Positions 28,066-37,630 are shown, numbered from the stretch's first letter. The stretch is DNA of 64,000 bases from Variovorax sp. PBS-H4 (GCF_901827205.1 NZ_LR594675.1:4650001-4714000), one strand, 5' to 3'. Translations and numbers: made by a program. Notes: generated by a model from the sequence alone, not told the origin.

Positions 28066-31000
28066 ATGAAAAAGAACTTCCTCAAACCGCTCTGGGCCGC
28101 CGCCCTGCTGGTGCTTCAACTGTCGACACCGGCGCGGGCGGAGGACATCGACCTGTTCACCGGCTACACGCCGGCTATCGCGGATCTCCCCAACGTGATC
28201 TTCGTGCTGGACAACACCGCCAACTGGAACCAGCCCTTCGAGGCTGAAATGACTGCTTTGGCAAACGCCTTCGCAAGCCTCAAGCCCGACAGATTCCGTG
28301 TCGGCCTGATGATGTTCAGCGAGACAGGCAACGGCAACTCCAACGTCGACGGAGCTTATGTGCGCGCGGCCGTCCGCACGCTGGACGACGGCACCAAGAT
28401 CAAATACGGCGAACTTTTCCGGGCCGGCAGTCCTGGCAGGCTCGACAAGCTCGACGACAAGTCCAATGGCGGCAAGGTCGGCAAGACGATGGTGGAGATC
28501 CATCGCTATCTCACTGGCGGCGCCCCGATGGCCGGCAACAACAAGCTGAAGACGGACTACACCGGAAACATCACGGGCACCTCTGCGTCCAAGGCCATCT
28601 ATGCATTGCCAGGCAACGCCCTCAGCGCTTTCGCCGGCACGGCGTACAACAGCCCGAACACGGCCCATTGCACCGGCACCTACGTCATCTACATCAGCAA
28701 CGGCGCTCCGCAGGACAACACCAGTGACACCATGATGGCTGCCGATGCGCTGCGGGCGGTTGGCGGCACGACGACAACCATTGCCCTGACTCCCAGCGGC
28801 TCCCAGGACAACATGGCGGACGAGTGGGCCAAGTTCCTGAACACCAGCCTCGGCGTGAAGGTCTACACCATCGAGGCTGCCGCCGCGAGCGGTGGCCAGG
28901 GACCCGGCTGGACGGCGCTGCTCAAGAGCATGGCCGGCCAGAGCAAGGGCGAGTACTACGACCTGAGCGCAAAGCCGGACCTGGGCGCGGCCCTGGGCGA
29001 CGCGCTCAACGACATCTTCAGCAAGATCCAGTCCGTCAACAGCGTGTTCTCCTCGGTGAGCCTGCCCGTGAGCGTCAACACGCAGGGCACTTACCTGAAC
29101 CAGGTGTTCGTCGGCATGTTCCGTCCCGACCAGGACGCCCTGCCGCGCTGGAATGGCAACCTCAAGCAGTACAAGCTGGGCCTGGATGGCAACAAGCAGC
29201 TGGTCCTGCAGGATGCCGACGATGCCAACGCCATCAACACCGAAACGGGCTTCATCGCTCCGTGCGCACGCAGCTTCTGGACACCCGCACGCAGCGACAC
29301 AGACAAGTACTGGAGTTTCCGCCCGGCCGGGGACTGCATCGGCAAGGAGGTCGCCGACAGTCCTGACGGGAACATCGTGGAAAAGGGTGCGCAGGGCTAT
29401 CTGTTGCGACACATGACGCTGGCTGCCCGGAACGTCAAGACCTGCGCGCTGGGCGCCTGCACGGGCTTGATCGACTTCAGCACCGGCAACGTGGCGCGCT
29501 CGGACGTCGGCGTAGCGACCGACGCCGACCGCGACACGCTGGTCAGCTGGGTCCGCGGCGCCGACAACAAGGGCGACGAAAGATTGGACAGCAGCGGCAA
29601 CCCTCTGAAGGACAGCAACGGCAATCCCCTGATCTACCCCACCGCGATGCGCCCGTCGGTGCACGGCGACGTGGTGCATTCGCGCCCGGTGGCCATCAAC
29701 TACGGCACCGATGCAGCGCCGCAAGTCGTGGTGTTCTATGGCGGCAATGACGGCGCACTTCGCGCGATCAACGGCAATCGCAGCACGACGAGCACGCTGT
29801 TCGGTTCGGCCCCCGCGGGCAGCGAGCTGTGGTCGTTCATCCCGCCGGAGTTCTACGGCAGTCTGAAGCGGCTGCGCGACAACACCCTCCGCATCAACTA
29901 CCCCCAGACCGCCGCCACGACCACCGGCGCCGCCGCACCCAAGCCCTATGGCATGGATGGTCCGGTGTCGGCATATCGGCAGGGCAGCGATACCTGGCTG
30001 TTCGCATCCATGCGCCGCGGCGGTCGCGCGCTCTACGCATTCGACGTGTCGAGCCCGACGGCGCCTACGCTCAAATGGCGCAAGGGCTGCCCCAACCAGG
30101 ACAACGACACCGGGTGCGATACCGGCTTCGCCGGCATCGGCCAGACCTGGTCGGCACCGAAGGTCGTGAAGGCTTCGGGCTACAGCAGCGGGCCGCTGCT
30201 GGTCTTCGGCGGCGGCTACGACAAGTGCGAGGACGTCGACACGGCTTACCCGGCAATCACGTGCAGTGCAGGCACCAAGGGCAACAAGGTCTATGTGCTC
30301 GACGCCAGTTCGGGCACTGTGCTCAAGACCTTCACCACCGGCCGCGCGGTGTCCGGCGAGGTCACGATCGTGAACGACGCCGCGGGATTGGCCAAGTACG
30401 CCTACGCGGCGGATCTGGGCGGAGATGTCTACCGCATCGACATCAAGGACGCCGCACCCGGCGCCTGGACCATGATGCGGCTCGCCTCGCTCGGATGCGA
30501 CGATCCGGTTGTCACGTGCACGCCCAACCGGAAGTTCATGTTCGGCCCCGACGTCGTCGAGGACAACGGCGTGTACGTGCTGCTCCTGGGCTCGGGCGAC
30601 CGCGAGAAGCCGCTGCGGTACTACAGCAATGCCTTGTCCGCCGCCAACCGGTTCTACATGCTGGTGGACAAGCCCTCCGACGGTACCTGGCTGGACGCCG
30701 AACCCCTGCGCTGCGGTTCCCTCAGGGTACTGTGCCACCAGTCACTGGTGGCGATCACCGGAGCGTCGGCGCCGACCGGCGCCGAACTGGCGGCCAAGAA
30801 GGGCTGGTACCTGACGCTCGCGGCCGGCGAGCAGGTCGTGACCTCGTCCGTCACGGCCTATGGCATCACGACATTCAGCACCCACATACCGAGCGATCCC
30901 GCCACGCAAAGCCAGACCTGCCGCGCCGACCTCGGCACCGCCAGCGTCTACAACGTGTCCTACCTCGACGCGTCGCCCCCGCAGGGAGGGACGCGTTCCG

Positions 31001-31185
31001 ACGTCATCGTCGGTGGCGGCCTGGCACCCTCTCCTTTCGTGGGCCGGGTCAGAGACGACAACGGCAGCCAGCGCGACGTCGTCATCGGAGGCAGCCGGGA
31101 CTCGGTCCTGAGCCCCAAGGAGGCGGTCGGCAAAGCCGCCTTCCGCCAGCCCAAGGGCCGGGTCTACTGGTTCATCCAGAAGTGA
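28066..31185 (+). CDS. pilY1: Type IV pilus tip adhesin/assembly factor PilY1
   Basis: 1039 residues from the ATG at 28066 with a signal peptide (MKKNFLKPLWAAALLVLQLS then ARA|E). Residues about 40-320 are a von Willebrand A-like domain; the metal site is atypical, 'VIFVLDNTANWNQPF' instead of DxSxS. Residues about 480-1000 form the PilY1 beta-propeller: 'LVSWVRGADNKGDERLDSSG', 'AMRPSVHGDVVHSRPVAINY', 'PQVVVFYGGNDGALRAINGN', 'GSELWSFIPPEFYGSLKRLR', and the Asp-rich loops that bind calcium in homologues. PilY1 caps the pilus, promotes adhesion and surface sensing. It is followed with a 4-base overlap by a FimT-like gene. Confidence 0.9.
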   Translation: MKKNFLKPLWAAALLVLQLSTPARAEDIDLFTGYTPAIADLPNVIFVLDNTANWNQPFEAEMTALANAFASLKPDRFRVGLMMFSETGNGNSNVDGAYVRAAVRTLDDGTKIKYGELFRAGSPGRLDKLDDKSNGGKVGKTMVEIHRYLTGGAPMAGNNKLKTDYTGNITGTSASKAIYALPGNALSAFAGTAYNSPNTAHCTGTYVIYISNGAPQDNTSDTMMAADALRAVGGTTTTIALTPSGSQDNMADEWAKFLNTSLGVKVYTIEAAAASGGQGPGWTALLKSMAGQSKGEYYDLSAKPDLGAALGDALNDIFSKIQSVNSVFSSVSLPVSVNTQGTYLNQVFVGMFRPDQDALPRWNGNLKQYKLGLDGNKQLVLQDADDANAINTETGFIAPCARSFWTPARSDTDKYWSFRPAGDCIGKEVADSPDGNIVEKGAQGYLLRHMTLAARNVKTCALGACTGLIDFSTGNVARSDVGVATDADRDTLVSWVRGADNKGDERLDSSGNPLKDSNGNPLIYPTAMRPSVHGDVVHSRPVAINYGTDAAPQVVVFYGGNDGALRAINGNRSTTSTLFGSAPAGSELWSFIPPEFYGSLKRLRDNTLRINYPQTAATTTGAAAPKPYGMDGPVSAYRQGSDTWLFASMRRGGRALYAFDVSSPTAPTLKWRKGCPNQDNDTGCDTGFAGIGQTWSAPKVVKASGYSSGPLLVFGGGYDKCEDVDTAYPAITCSAGTKGNKVYVLDASSGTVLKTFTTGRAVSGEVTIVNDAAGLAKYAYAADLGGDVYRIDIKDAAPGAWTMMRLASLGCDDPVVTCTPNRKFMFGPDVVEDNGVYVLLLGSGDREKPLRYYSNALSAANRFYMLVDKPSDGTWLDAEPLRCGSLRVLCHQSLVAITGASAPTGAELAAKKGWYLTLAAGEQVVTSSVTAYGITTFSTHIPSDPATQSQTCRADLGTASVYNVSYLDASPPQGGTRSDVIVGGGLAPSPFVGRVRDDNGSQRDVVIGGSRDSVLSPKEAVGKAAFRQPKGRVYWFIQK

Positions 31186-31730
31186 GCGCTGCAGACGTCC
31201 AACGCTCGCCCACGGCCATGCTCGGAGCCGCCCCGGGCAACCGCAGGCGCGGCTTCACCCTGATCGAGCTGATGGTCACGATCACCGTGCTGGCGATCCT
31301 GCTCACGGTGGCCGTGCCCTCCTTCGATGGAATCCGGCTTTCCAACCGCCTGACCTCCTACGCCACCGATCTGGTCACCGGCAGTCAATTGGCGCGCACG
31401 GAGGCCATCAAGCGCAACACCTCGGTCACGATGTGCGTGTCCGCCGACGGCACCGGCTGCAGCACCTCGGGCGGCTGGGAGACCGGCTGGATCGTCCTCA
31501 GCGGCACGACGGTCATCCAACGACACCCGGCCGCCGCCGCCGGCTACAAGCTGACGGAAGCCGGCGGCACCACCTCGCTGACATTCGAGGCCACCGGCGT
31601 CGGCGCCAGCCAGGCGACCTTCACCATCTGCCGCGCGAGCCCCAGCGTCGGCGGCCAAGAGCGCGTGGTCAAGATCAGCGCCACCGGGCGGGCCGCGATC
31701 ACGCGGACGGCGCTCGGCACCTGCGCCTGA
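31182..31730 (+). CDS. fimT: GspH/FimT family pseudopilin
   Basis: 182 residues from a GTG at 31182 overlapping the pilY1 stop (an ATG at 31218 is an alternative). 'NRRRGFTLIELMVTITVLAI' is the prepilin cleavage site and helix; 'LTSYATDLVTGSQLARTEAI' with 'KRNTSVTMCVSADGTGC' and 'GWETGWIV' define the GspH/FimT family. FimT-type minor pilins can bind DNA during uptake in some species. The C-terminus has conserved cysteines ('TFTICRA', 'LGTCA'). Last gene of the pilus operon. Confidence 0.85.
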   Translation: MSAADVQRSPTAMLGAAPGNRRRGFTLIELMVTITVLAILLTVAVPSFDGIRLSNRLTSYATDLVTGSQLARTEAIKRNTSVTMCVSADGTGCSTSGGWETGWIVLSGTTVIQRHPAAAAGYKLTEAGGTTSLTFEATGVGASQATFTICRASPSVGGQERVVKISATGRAAITRTALGTCA

Positions 31731-31844
31731 AGCGTGGTGCACGATTTTTTGTGCGATCCTCGCCGACTGCAAAACCGGCCGCCGAGTCCCCTTCGGCGCC
31801 ACGACAACAACGGAGCATAGGCATGGGACGGGCCTCTCACTGAC

Positions 31845-32693
31845 ATGGAAAACCAGCTCGCCTGGGCCCTGGCCGCCTGCGCACGCGTCATGCGCCCGGT
31901 CGTCCGGCTCGCTTTGGCGATGGGAGTCAAGCATCCCCATCTCGAGGAACTGCTGCGTGACCTGCTGCTGAGCGAGGCGCGCCGTTCCTGGCAGGCCCAG
32001 GGGGTGAGGAACCCCAACCTCAGCCAACTCTCGGTGTCGACCGGTCTCAACCGCAAGGCCGTCACCAGCAAAGTCCGCGAGCTGGGCGAAGCCCTGCCTC
32101 ATACCGAAATGTCGGCGGCCGCCAAGACCTTCACCCTGTGGCTGCAGATGCTGGCCGAGCACCCCGAACACCGGCGCCTGCCCATCGTGGCCGAGGCCGG
32201 CGTGCCCTCCTTCGAAACGGTGGCCAGGCAAGCGAGCCGCGGCAACATGCACCATCGCGCGATCCTCGACGAGTTGGTCCGCCTGAACATGGTGGCCGAG
32301 CACGAGGGCCGTGTCGAAATCACGGCCGAAGCCTTCGTGCCCGCGAAGGATCTGCAATCCATGCTCGCCTTCTTCGGCGACAACGCCCGCGATCACCTGC
32401 TGGCCGCCGTGTCCAACACCCTGGGCGAACGCGCGCCCCTGCTCGAGCGGGCCGTCTACGCCAACGGCGTGACCCTGCAGGATTGCCAAGGCATCGAGCA
32501 ACTGGTCCGGCAACGCTGGAGCAGTCTGCATCATGAGCTGACGCACGAGATGACACGGGCCGTGACCTCGGCCGCCGGCAGTGCGTCGGGCCGAATCCGT
32601 GTGGGCATCTATACCTACTACGAGGCCGAATCCACCGACCCGGCGGAAGCCGGATCCGGCGTGCCCCCGACCGCGCAAGAAGGGAAGAAATGA
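31845..32693 (+). CDS. DUF6502 family protein, putative winged-helix regulator
   Basis: 282 residues. 'LAWALAACARVMRPVVRLAL' with 'MGVKHPHLEELLRDLLLSEA' is the family start; 'NLSQLSVSTGLNRKAVTSKV' (about 63-82) is a helix-turn-helix, and a second winged-helix-like part 'VARQASRGNMHHRAILDELV' with 'RLNMVAEHEGRVEITAEAF' follows. The C-terminus is helical. It has no signal peptide or membrane segment, so a cytoplasmic DNA-binding regulator is likely. Its stop overlaps the ATG of the DUF5666 lipoprotein gene, so the two act together. A 114-base gap separates it from the pilus operon. Confidence 0.75.
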   Translation: MENQLAWALAACARVMRPVVRLALAMGVKHPHLEELLRDLLLSEARRSWQAQGVRNPNLSQLSVSTGLNRKAVTSKVRELGEALPHTEMSAAAKTFTLWLQMLAEHPEHRRLPIVAEAGVPSFETVARQASRGNMHHRAILDELVRLNMVAEHEGRVEITAEAFVPAKDLQSMLAFFGDNARDHLLAAVSNTLGERAPLLERAVYANGVTLQDCQGIEQLVRQRWSSLHHELTHEMTRAVTSAAGSASGRIRVGIYTYYEAESTDPAEAGSGVPPTAQEGKK

Positions 32694-34057
32694 AGAACAG
32701 CCTCGTGAGAAGCGGCTTGATCGCAGCGTCGATGACCCTCCTGCTCTCGTGCGGGGGCGGCAGCGACAGCGGCAGCTTCAACCCTGGCGGGACAAGCGGC
32801 GCTTCGTCCGGCACTGCGTTCCGCGGCCTCTCCAGCAACGCCTCGGGCGACGGCGTGTCGGCATCTGCAGCGGGAACGAGCGCGTCGGATGGAACAGGCT
32901 CGGTCGATGGATCGGGCGTATCGGACGGCGGCTCGTCGACAGCCGCTGCCGGCGGCGACGACTCGGGCGTGGGATCGGGTGGAACCGGCGTGAGCACCGC
33001 GGACGCCGTGGGCATCGGCGGCGTCGATGGCCTGGGCAGCATCATCGTCAACGGGCTGCGGTACGACACCGACAGCGCCGTCTTCAGCGTCGAGGACGCT
33101 CCGGCTCTTCAGATCGGGATGACCGCCAAGGTCACCGGCGCCTTCAATGCCGAATTCACCAGCGGCGTCGCAAAACAGGTGGTCTCCGCCGCGGAACTGC
33201 GCGGACCGGTCGCCAGTGTCGATCTGGCCGGCGGCAGCTTCGCCCTCATGGGCACCACCGTGACGACGGACGAAGCAACGGTATGGGCCCAGGCGCCCGG
33301 GCTGGTCGGGTTGCTGCCGGGCACAGCCGTTCAGGTCTGGGGCCTGCCCGCCGCGCCCGGCGTGCTTCGCGCCACGCGGGTCGACCAGCACCCGGCGAGC
33401 TCGGCCCGTATCGCTACGGGCACCGTGCAAAACCTGAACACCGGCTCGCGCATCTTCACGCTGGGCAGTCTGAGCGTCGACTACGGCACCGCCTCCTTCG
33501 CAGGCGGCATCGACGCCAGCACGCTGGCGAACGGGGCCATCGTCCGCGTGCGTGCCGCCGCCCAGGCAATGCCGGGCGTGCTGTCCGCCGCAGTGGTGGA
33601 GGCATGGCACACGGTGCCCCAGACGGGCAGCACCCCGGTTCAGCTGGCAGGCGTCATCACCGACTTCGTGTCACCGGATTCGTTCCGGCTGCTGGGTACG
33701 GAGGTCGATGCCGCCTCGGCGCAGATCACCGGCGGACTTGCCGGTGCCATCGGCAACGGCGTGAAGGTGGAAGCCGGTGGCACCATGGCCGCCGGCGTCC
33801 TCGTCGCGACGAAGCTCAAGATCAGGCATGTTCCAGGGACCGGCGGGCCCGCTTCGTTCAAGCTCATCGGCCCGGTGGCCGGCTACAGTTCTCCGGCGGC
33901 CTTCCAGGTGCGCGGCCAGCCGGTGGACGCGAGCGGCCCGGGCGTCGTCTTTGAGAACGGCACGGTGGTCAATCTGTCCAACGGCAAGCAGGTGACGGTC
34001 TCGGGCTCGCAGATCGTCGACGGCGTGCTGCTCGCGGAGCAGATCAGCTTCGATTGA
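32690..34057 (+). CDS. DUF5666-domain secreted lipoprotein
   Basis: 455 residues. Lipobox 'MTLLLSC' with Cys21, followed by a flexible Gly/Ser/Ala/Asp linker (22-108). From 109 on come about five repeated beta-barrel units of the DUF5666 type, the first 'GLGSIIVNGLRYDTDSAVFS', with later 'AAELRGPVASVDLAGGSFAL', 'TGTVQNLNTGSRIFTLGSLS', 'AGVITDFVSPDSFRLLGTEV' and 'IGPVAGYSSPAAFQVRGQPV'. Each has an OB-like G-x-V … hydrophobic pattern. It is an exported lipid-anchored protein, outer or inner membrane, probably a binding or sensing module. Its coupling with the DUF6502 regulator suggests surface signalling; the function is unknown. Confidence 0.75.
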   Translation: MKNSLVRSGLIAASMTLLLSCGGGSDSGSFNPGGTSGASSGTAFRGLSSNASGDGVSASAAGTSASDGTGSVDGSGVSDGGSSTAAAGGDDSGVGSGGTGVSTADAVGIGGVDGLGSIIVNGLRYDTDSAVFSVEDAPALQIGMTAKVTGAFNAEFTSGVAKQVVSAAELRGPVASVDLAGGSFALMGTTVTTDEATVWAQAPGLVGLLPGTAVQVWGLPAAPGVLRATRVDQHPASSARIATGTVQNLNTGSRIFTLGSLSVDYGTASFAGGIDASTLANGAIVRVRAAAQAMPGVLSAAVVEAWHTVPQTGSTPVQLAGVITDFVSPDSFRLLGTEVDAASAQITGGLAGAIGNGVKVEAGGTMAAGVLVATKLKIRHVPGTGGPASFKLIGPVAGYSSPAAFQVRGQPVDASGPGVVFENGTVVNLSNGKQVTVSGSQIVDGVLLAEQISFD

Positions 34058-34108
34058 ACATGAACCGGCCCGGCGATCTCACAGCAGGCAAGCGCGTGCC
34101 CCAAGGGC

Positions 34109-34993
34109 TCAGCGCTCGCCTCGTACCACCAGGCTCACGCCCGCTGCTGTCATCGCAATGCCCGCCAGCGTGGCCACGGTGATCGGCTCGGCAAACAGCA
34201 GCCATGCCATCAACGCCGTGCAGGGCGGCACGAGGTACAGCAGGCTGGTGACGGCCGTCGCGGTGCCGCGCTGGATCAGCATGTAGAGCAGCGAACTGCC
34301 GCCCAGCGACAGCGCCAGCACGGACCAGGCCATCGCGCCGCCGGAATACAGGTTCCACTGGATGCTGTCGGATTCCAAGGCTGCAAAGGGGAGCGTGACG
34401 AGCAGCGCCGCCGCAAGCTGGATCGCACCCGCAATGCGGACGTCGCAGGGCGCGACGAAGCGCTTCTGGTACAGCGTTCCCGCGGTGATGGAAAAGAGCG
34501 CCATCAGTGCCAGCCCCATGGTCATCGCGCTCACTTCGCTGCCCTGCCCGAGCTTGCGCAGTACCACCAGCACGAGGCCGGCAAAGCCCAGTGCGAGGCC
34601 GGCCCACTGGCGGCGCGAGATCGCACCGCCGCGCATCGACAGCCAGACGGCCGTGAGCACAGGCTGGACGCCGACCAGCAAGGCGACCAGCCCCGAACCC
34701 ATGCCGGCCCGGACGGCCGCCCACACCCCGCCGAGGTAGCCCGCCTGCATCAGGATGCCGGTGATGGCCAGATGCCCCCACTGCGCGCGCCCGAGCGGCC
34801 AGCGCACGCGCGCCGCCCACACCCAGGCGAGGAAACAGAGCACCGACAGCGCATAGCGCACCGCCAGGAACTTGAGCGGCGGGGCATAGGGCATGCCGTA
34901 GCGCGCCACGATGAAACCGGTGCTCCAGATCAGCACGAAGATCGCGGGCATGGCCCGTACCCACCCCGACGCAGGCGCCGCGGCCACGGTCAT
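34109..34993 (-). CDS. EamA/DMT-family transporter
   Basis: 294 residues from the ATG at 34993, whose ATGA overlaps the pgsA stop. Ten hydrophobic segments in two EamA repeats: 'IFVLIWSTGFIVARYGMPYA', 'PLKFLAVRYALSVLCFLAWV', 'GLVALLVGVQPVLTAVWLSM', and in the second half 'SSLLYMLIQRGTATAVTSLL' with 'YLVPPCTALMAWLLFAEP'. DMT transporters export amino acids or metabolites, or import sugars; the substrate cannot be read. It is the last gene of the uvrC-pgsA transcript. Confidence 0.85.
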   Translation of the reverse strand: MTVAAAPASGWVRAMPAIFVLIWSTGFIVARYGMPYAPPLKFLAVRYALSVLCFLAWVWAARVRWPLGRAQWGHLAITGILMQAGYLGGVWAAVRAGMGSGLVALLVGVQPVLTAVWLSMRGGAISRRQWAGLALGFAGLVLVVLRKLGQGSEVSAMTMGLALMALFSITAGTLYQKRFVAPCDVRIAGAIQLAAALLVTLPFAALESDSIQWNLYSGGAMAWSVLALSLGGSSLLYMLIQRGTATAVTSLLYLVPPCTALMAWLLFAEPITVATLAGIAMTAAGVSLVVRGER

Positions 34994-35556
34994 TTGGCGC
35001 GGGCCCGGATCTCCGGAATGGCCTTCTGCAGGTAATAGACCATTGACCAGACCGTGAGCACGGCCGAGATCCAGATCAGCCATTGGCCCCAGGTGCCGGT
35101 GTCGATCACGCCGAACAGGACGCCATCGAATAGCAGGAAGGGGATCGCAACCATCTGCACCACCGTCTTGACCTTGCCGATCATGTGGACGGCAACGCTC
35201 TTGGCGGCGCCGATCTGCGCCATCCATTCGCGCAGGGCAGAAATTGCAATCTCGCGGCCGATGATGATGAGGGCCACGAACACGTCGGCGCGGTTCAGGT
35301 GCACCAGCACCAGCAGCGAGGCACACACGAGGAACTTGTCGGCCACGGGATCGAGAAACGCGCCGAAGGCCGAGGTCTGGTTGAGCCGCCGCGCGAGGAA
35401 GCCGTCGAGCCAGTCGGTGGCGGCGAACACGATGAACAGCACCGTGGCCACGATGTTGCGCATCGGCTCGCTCAGGGGAAGATAGAACACCCCGACGATC
35501 AGCGGGATCGCGACGATGCGCGTCCACGTCATGATGGTGGGCAGGGTCCAGAACAT
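34990..35556 (-). CDS. pgsA: CDP-diacylglycerol-glycerol-3-phosphate 3-phosphatidyltransferase
   Basis: 188 residues, the normal PgsA length. The CDP-alcohol phosphotransferase motif D-x2-DG-x2-AR-x8-G-x3-D-x3-D reads 'DWLDGFLARRLNQTSAFG' then 'AFLDPVAD'. Several membrane segments ('FWTLPTIMTWTRIVAIPLIV', 'VFVALIIIGREIAISALREW'). It makes phosphatidylglycerol phosphate in the inner membrane. It lies 45 bases after uvrC, an order conserved in many proteobacteria. Confidence 0.93.
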   Translation of the reverse strand: MFWTLPTIMTWTRIVAIPLIVGVFYLPLSEPMRNIVATVLFIVFAATDWLDGFLARRLNQTSAFGAFLDPVADKFLVCASLLVLVHLNRADVFVALIIIGREIAISALREWMAQIGAAKSVAVHMIGKVKTVVQMVAIPFLLFDGVLFGVIDTGTWGQWLIWISAVLTVWSMVYYLQKAIPEIRARAK

Positions 35557-35601
35557 GGCGACGAGTATATGGCTCGCCTCCTGCCTGCCCGCTTCAAGGG
35601 C

Positions 35602-37566
35602 CTAGTGCAAGGCCCGGTAGATTTCCTCCGCCAGTTCGAAGGCAATGCCGTCGACCGAGGCAATGTCTTCGACGCTTGCCGCTGCTACCCCGCGGATGCC
35701 GCCGAAGCGCTGCAACAGCCGCGCCCGTCGCTTGGGACCGATGCCCGGGATGTCCTCGAGCTGGCTGCCGCCGACCCGCACCTTGGCACGCTTCGCACGC
35801 ATGCCGGTGATGGCGAAGCGGTGCGCCTCGTCGCGGATCTGTGCGACGAGCATCAGGGCCGCCGAGTCGCGGCCGAGATACACCTTGTCGCGGCCATCGG
35901 CGAATACCAGTTCCTCCAGGCCTACTTTCCGGCCCTCGCCCTTTTCCACCCCGACGATCAGCGACAACGGCAGCCCGAGCTCGCTGAACACTTCGCGCGC
36001 CATCGACACCTGGCCCTTGCCGCCATCGACCAGCACCAGGTCCGGCATGCGCGCGCTGCGTGTGCCTGGCCGGGCATCGCTGCCGACACCGGCCGCATCG
36101 CCCGCCGGGGGTGCATCGCTCTCTGCGGCCATCGCTTCCGCCAGTTTTCCGTAACGGCGATGAAGCACCTGGCGCATCGCTGCATAGTCGTCGCCCGGCG
36201 TGATGCCCTCGATGTTGTAGCGGCGGTACTCTCGGTTCTGCATCGCGTGGTGCTCGAAGACCACGCAGGAGGCCTGGGTGGCTTCACCCGCCGTGTGCGA
36301 GATGTCGAAGCACTCCACACGAAAATTGTCGAGGTCGTCGGGTGCGAGCTCCAGCGCGTCCACCAGCGCACGCGTGCGCGCCTGCTGCGAGCCCTCCTCC
36401 GCCAGCAGACGCGCGAGCTGCAGGCCGGCATTGGTCTGCGCCATTTCCAGCCAGTGCCGACGCTGCTCGCGGGGCTGGAACACGGCCGTCACCCGCGCGC
36501 CGGCCTGCTGCGAGACGGCCTCGATCAGCTCGCGGCTTACCAGCTCGCTCAGCACCAGCGTGGGCGGCACCGGCACGTCGATGTAGTGTTGGGCGATGAA
36601 GGCCTCGAGCACCTGGACTTCGACCGACCCGGCGAAGGCTCCCGGAGCCTCGTCCTCTTCGGCGCCCTGGGCGCCCTGCTCCATCTGCGCGGCGTCCTCG
36701 ATGTGAACAGGAAAGTAGGCACGGTCGCCCAGGTGCCGGCCGCCACGCACCATCGCCAGATTGACGCAGGCCTTGCCGCCCTGCACCTTGACCGCGAGGA
36801 TGTCGACGTCCTTGTCGGAGGCGATCTCGATCGACTGCTGGTGCAGCACGCGGGACAGCGCCGACATCTGGTTGCGCAGCTCGGCCGCCTGCTCGAACTC
36901 CAGCTTCTCGGCATGCGCCGTCATGCGCGCCTCCAGCTGCGACAGCACCGCCTGCGTGTCGCCCAGCAGGAAGGCCTCGGCATTCGCCACGTCCTGCGCA
37001 TAGGCCTCGGGCGCGATGTAGCCCACGCAAGGTCCGGTGCAGCGCTTGATCTGGTAGAGCAGGCACGGCCGCGTCCGGTTGGCGTACACGGTGTCCTCGC
37101 AGGTGCGCAGCTTGAAGACCTTCTGCAGCAGCTGGATCGATTCCTTCACCGCCCAGGCGCTGGGGTACGGGCCGAAGTAGCGGTGCTTGCGATCGACGGA
37201 TCCACGGTAGTACGCCAGGCGTGGGAAGGCGTGCGAGGCGATCTTCAGGTAGGGGTAGCTCTTGTCGTCCCGGAACAGGATGTTGTAGCGGGGCTTGAGC
37301 GTCTTGATCAGGTTGTTCTCGAGCAGGAGCGCCTCGGCCTCGGATCGCACCACCGTGGTCTCCATGCGGGCGATCTTCGAGATCATGTGGCCGATGCGCG
37401 TCCCGGCGTGGTTCTTCTGGAAATAGTTGGCCACGCGCTTCTTCAGGTTGCGCGCCTTGCCCACGTACAGCACCGCGCCCGTGGCGTCGAAATAGCGGTA
37501 GACGCCCGGCAACTGCGGAAGCGCCGCAACCTCGCTGAGCAATTGATCGGAATGCGTATCTGACAT
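35602..37566 (-). CDS. uvrC: Excinuclease ABC subunit C
   Basis: 654 residues. N-terminal GIY-YIG nuclease ('LPQLPGVYRYFDATGAVLYV' with 'GKARNLKKRVANYF', Asn and Arg ligands), cysteine segment 'RPCLLYQIKRCTGPCVGYIA', UVR motif about residue 200, RNase H-like C-terminal nuclease ('FRVECFDISHTAGEATQASC', 'PDLVLVDGGKGQVSMAREVF', 'LPLSLIVGVEKGEGRKVG') and helix-hairpin-helix ('LEDIPGIGPKRRARLLQRFG'). It makes both incisions beside UV-type lesions with UvrB. A variable low-complexity insert with Ala/Pro ('SDAPPAGDAAGVGSDARPGT') interrupts the middle. Confidence 0.95.
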   Translation of the reverse strand: MSDTHSDQLLSEVAALPQLPGVYRYFDATGAVLYVGKARNLKKRVANYFQKNHAGTRIGHMISKIARMETTVVRSEAEALLLENNLIKTLKPRYNILFRDDKSYPYLKIASHAFPRLAYYRGSVDRKHRYFGPYPSAWAVKESIQLLQKVFKLRTCEDTVYANRTRPCLLYQIKRCTGPCVGYIAPEAYAQDVANAEAFLLGDTQAVLSQLEARMTAHAEKLEFEQAAELRNQMSALSRVLHQQSIEIASDKDVDILAVKVQGGKACVNLAMVRGGRHLGDRAYFPVHIEDAAQMEQGAQGAEEDEAPGAFAGSVEVQVLEAFIAQHYIDVPVPPTLVLSELVSRELIEAVSQQAGARVTAVFQPREQRRHWLEMAQTNAGLQLARLLAEEGSQQARTRALVDALELAPDDLDNFRVECFDISHTAGEATQASCVVFEHHAMQNREYRRYNIEGITPGDDYAAMRQVLHRRYGKLAEAMAAESDAPPAGDAAGVGSDARPGTRSARMPDLVLVDGGKGQVSMAREVFSELGLPLSLIVGVEKGEGRKVGLEELVFADGRDKVYLGRDSAALMLVAQIRDEAHRFAITGMRAKRAKVRVGGSQLEDIPGIGPKRRARLLQRFGGIRGVAAASVEDIASVDGIAFELAEEIYRALH

Positions 37567-37630
37567 CGGGCGCTATTGTGCTGGCGCGAGCGCGGCCGGT
37601 CGCCGGGATCGGGCTGTAGAGTATCCCGGG

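Noticed and set aside
28042..30738. 898-codon open frame opposite pilY1
   Set aside because: Antisense shadow caused by high GC; no recognisable motif, while pilY1 on the plus strand has a signal peptide and family motifs.
32760..33015. Repeat-rich stretch in the DUF5666 gene as a mobile or tandem repeat element
   Set aside because: It is a low-complexity Gly/Ser/Ala/Asp linker in frame, with no exact DNA repeat unit.
35185..37563. 792-codon plus-strand frame opposite uvrC
   Set aside because: Repetitive His/Arg/Val composition typical of antisense frames; uvrC is unambiguous.
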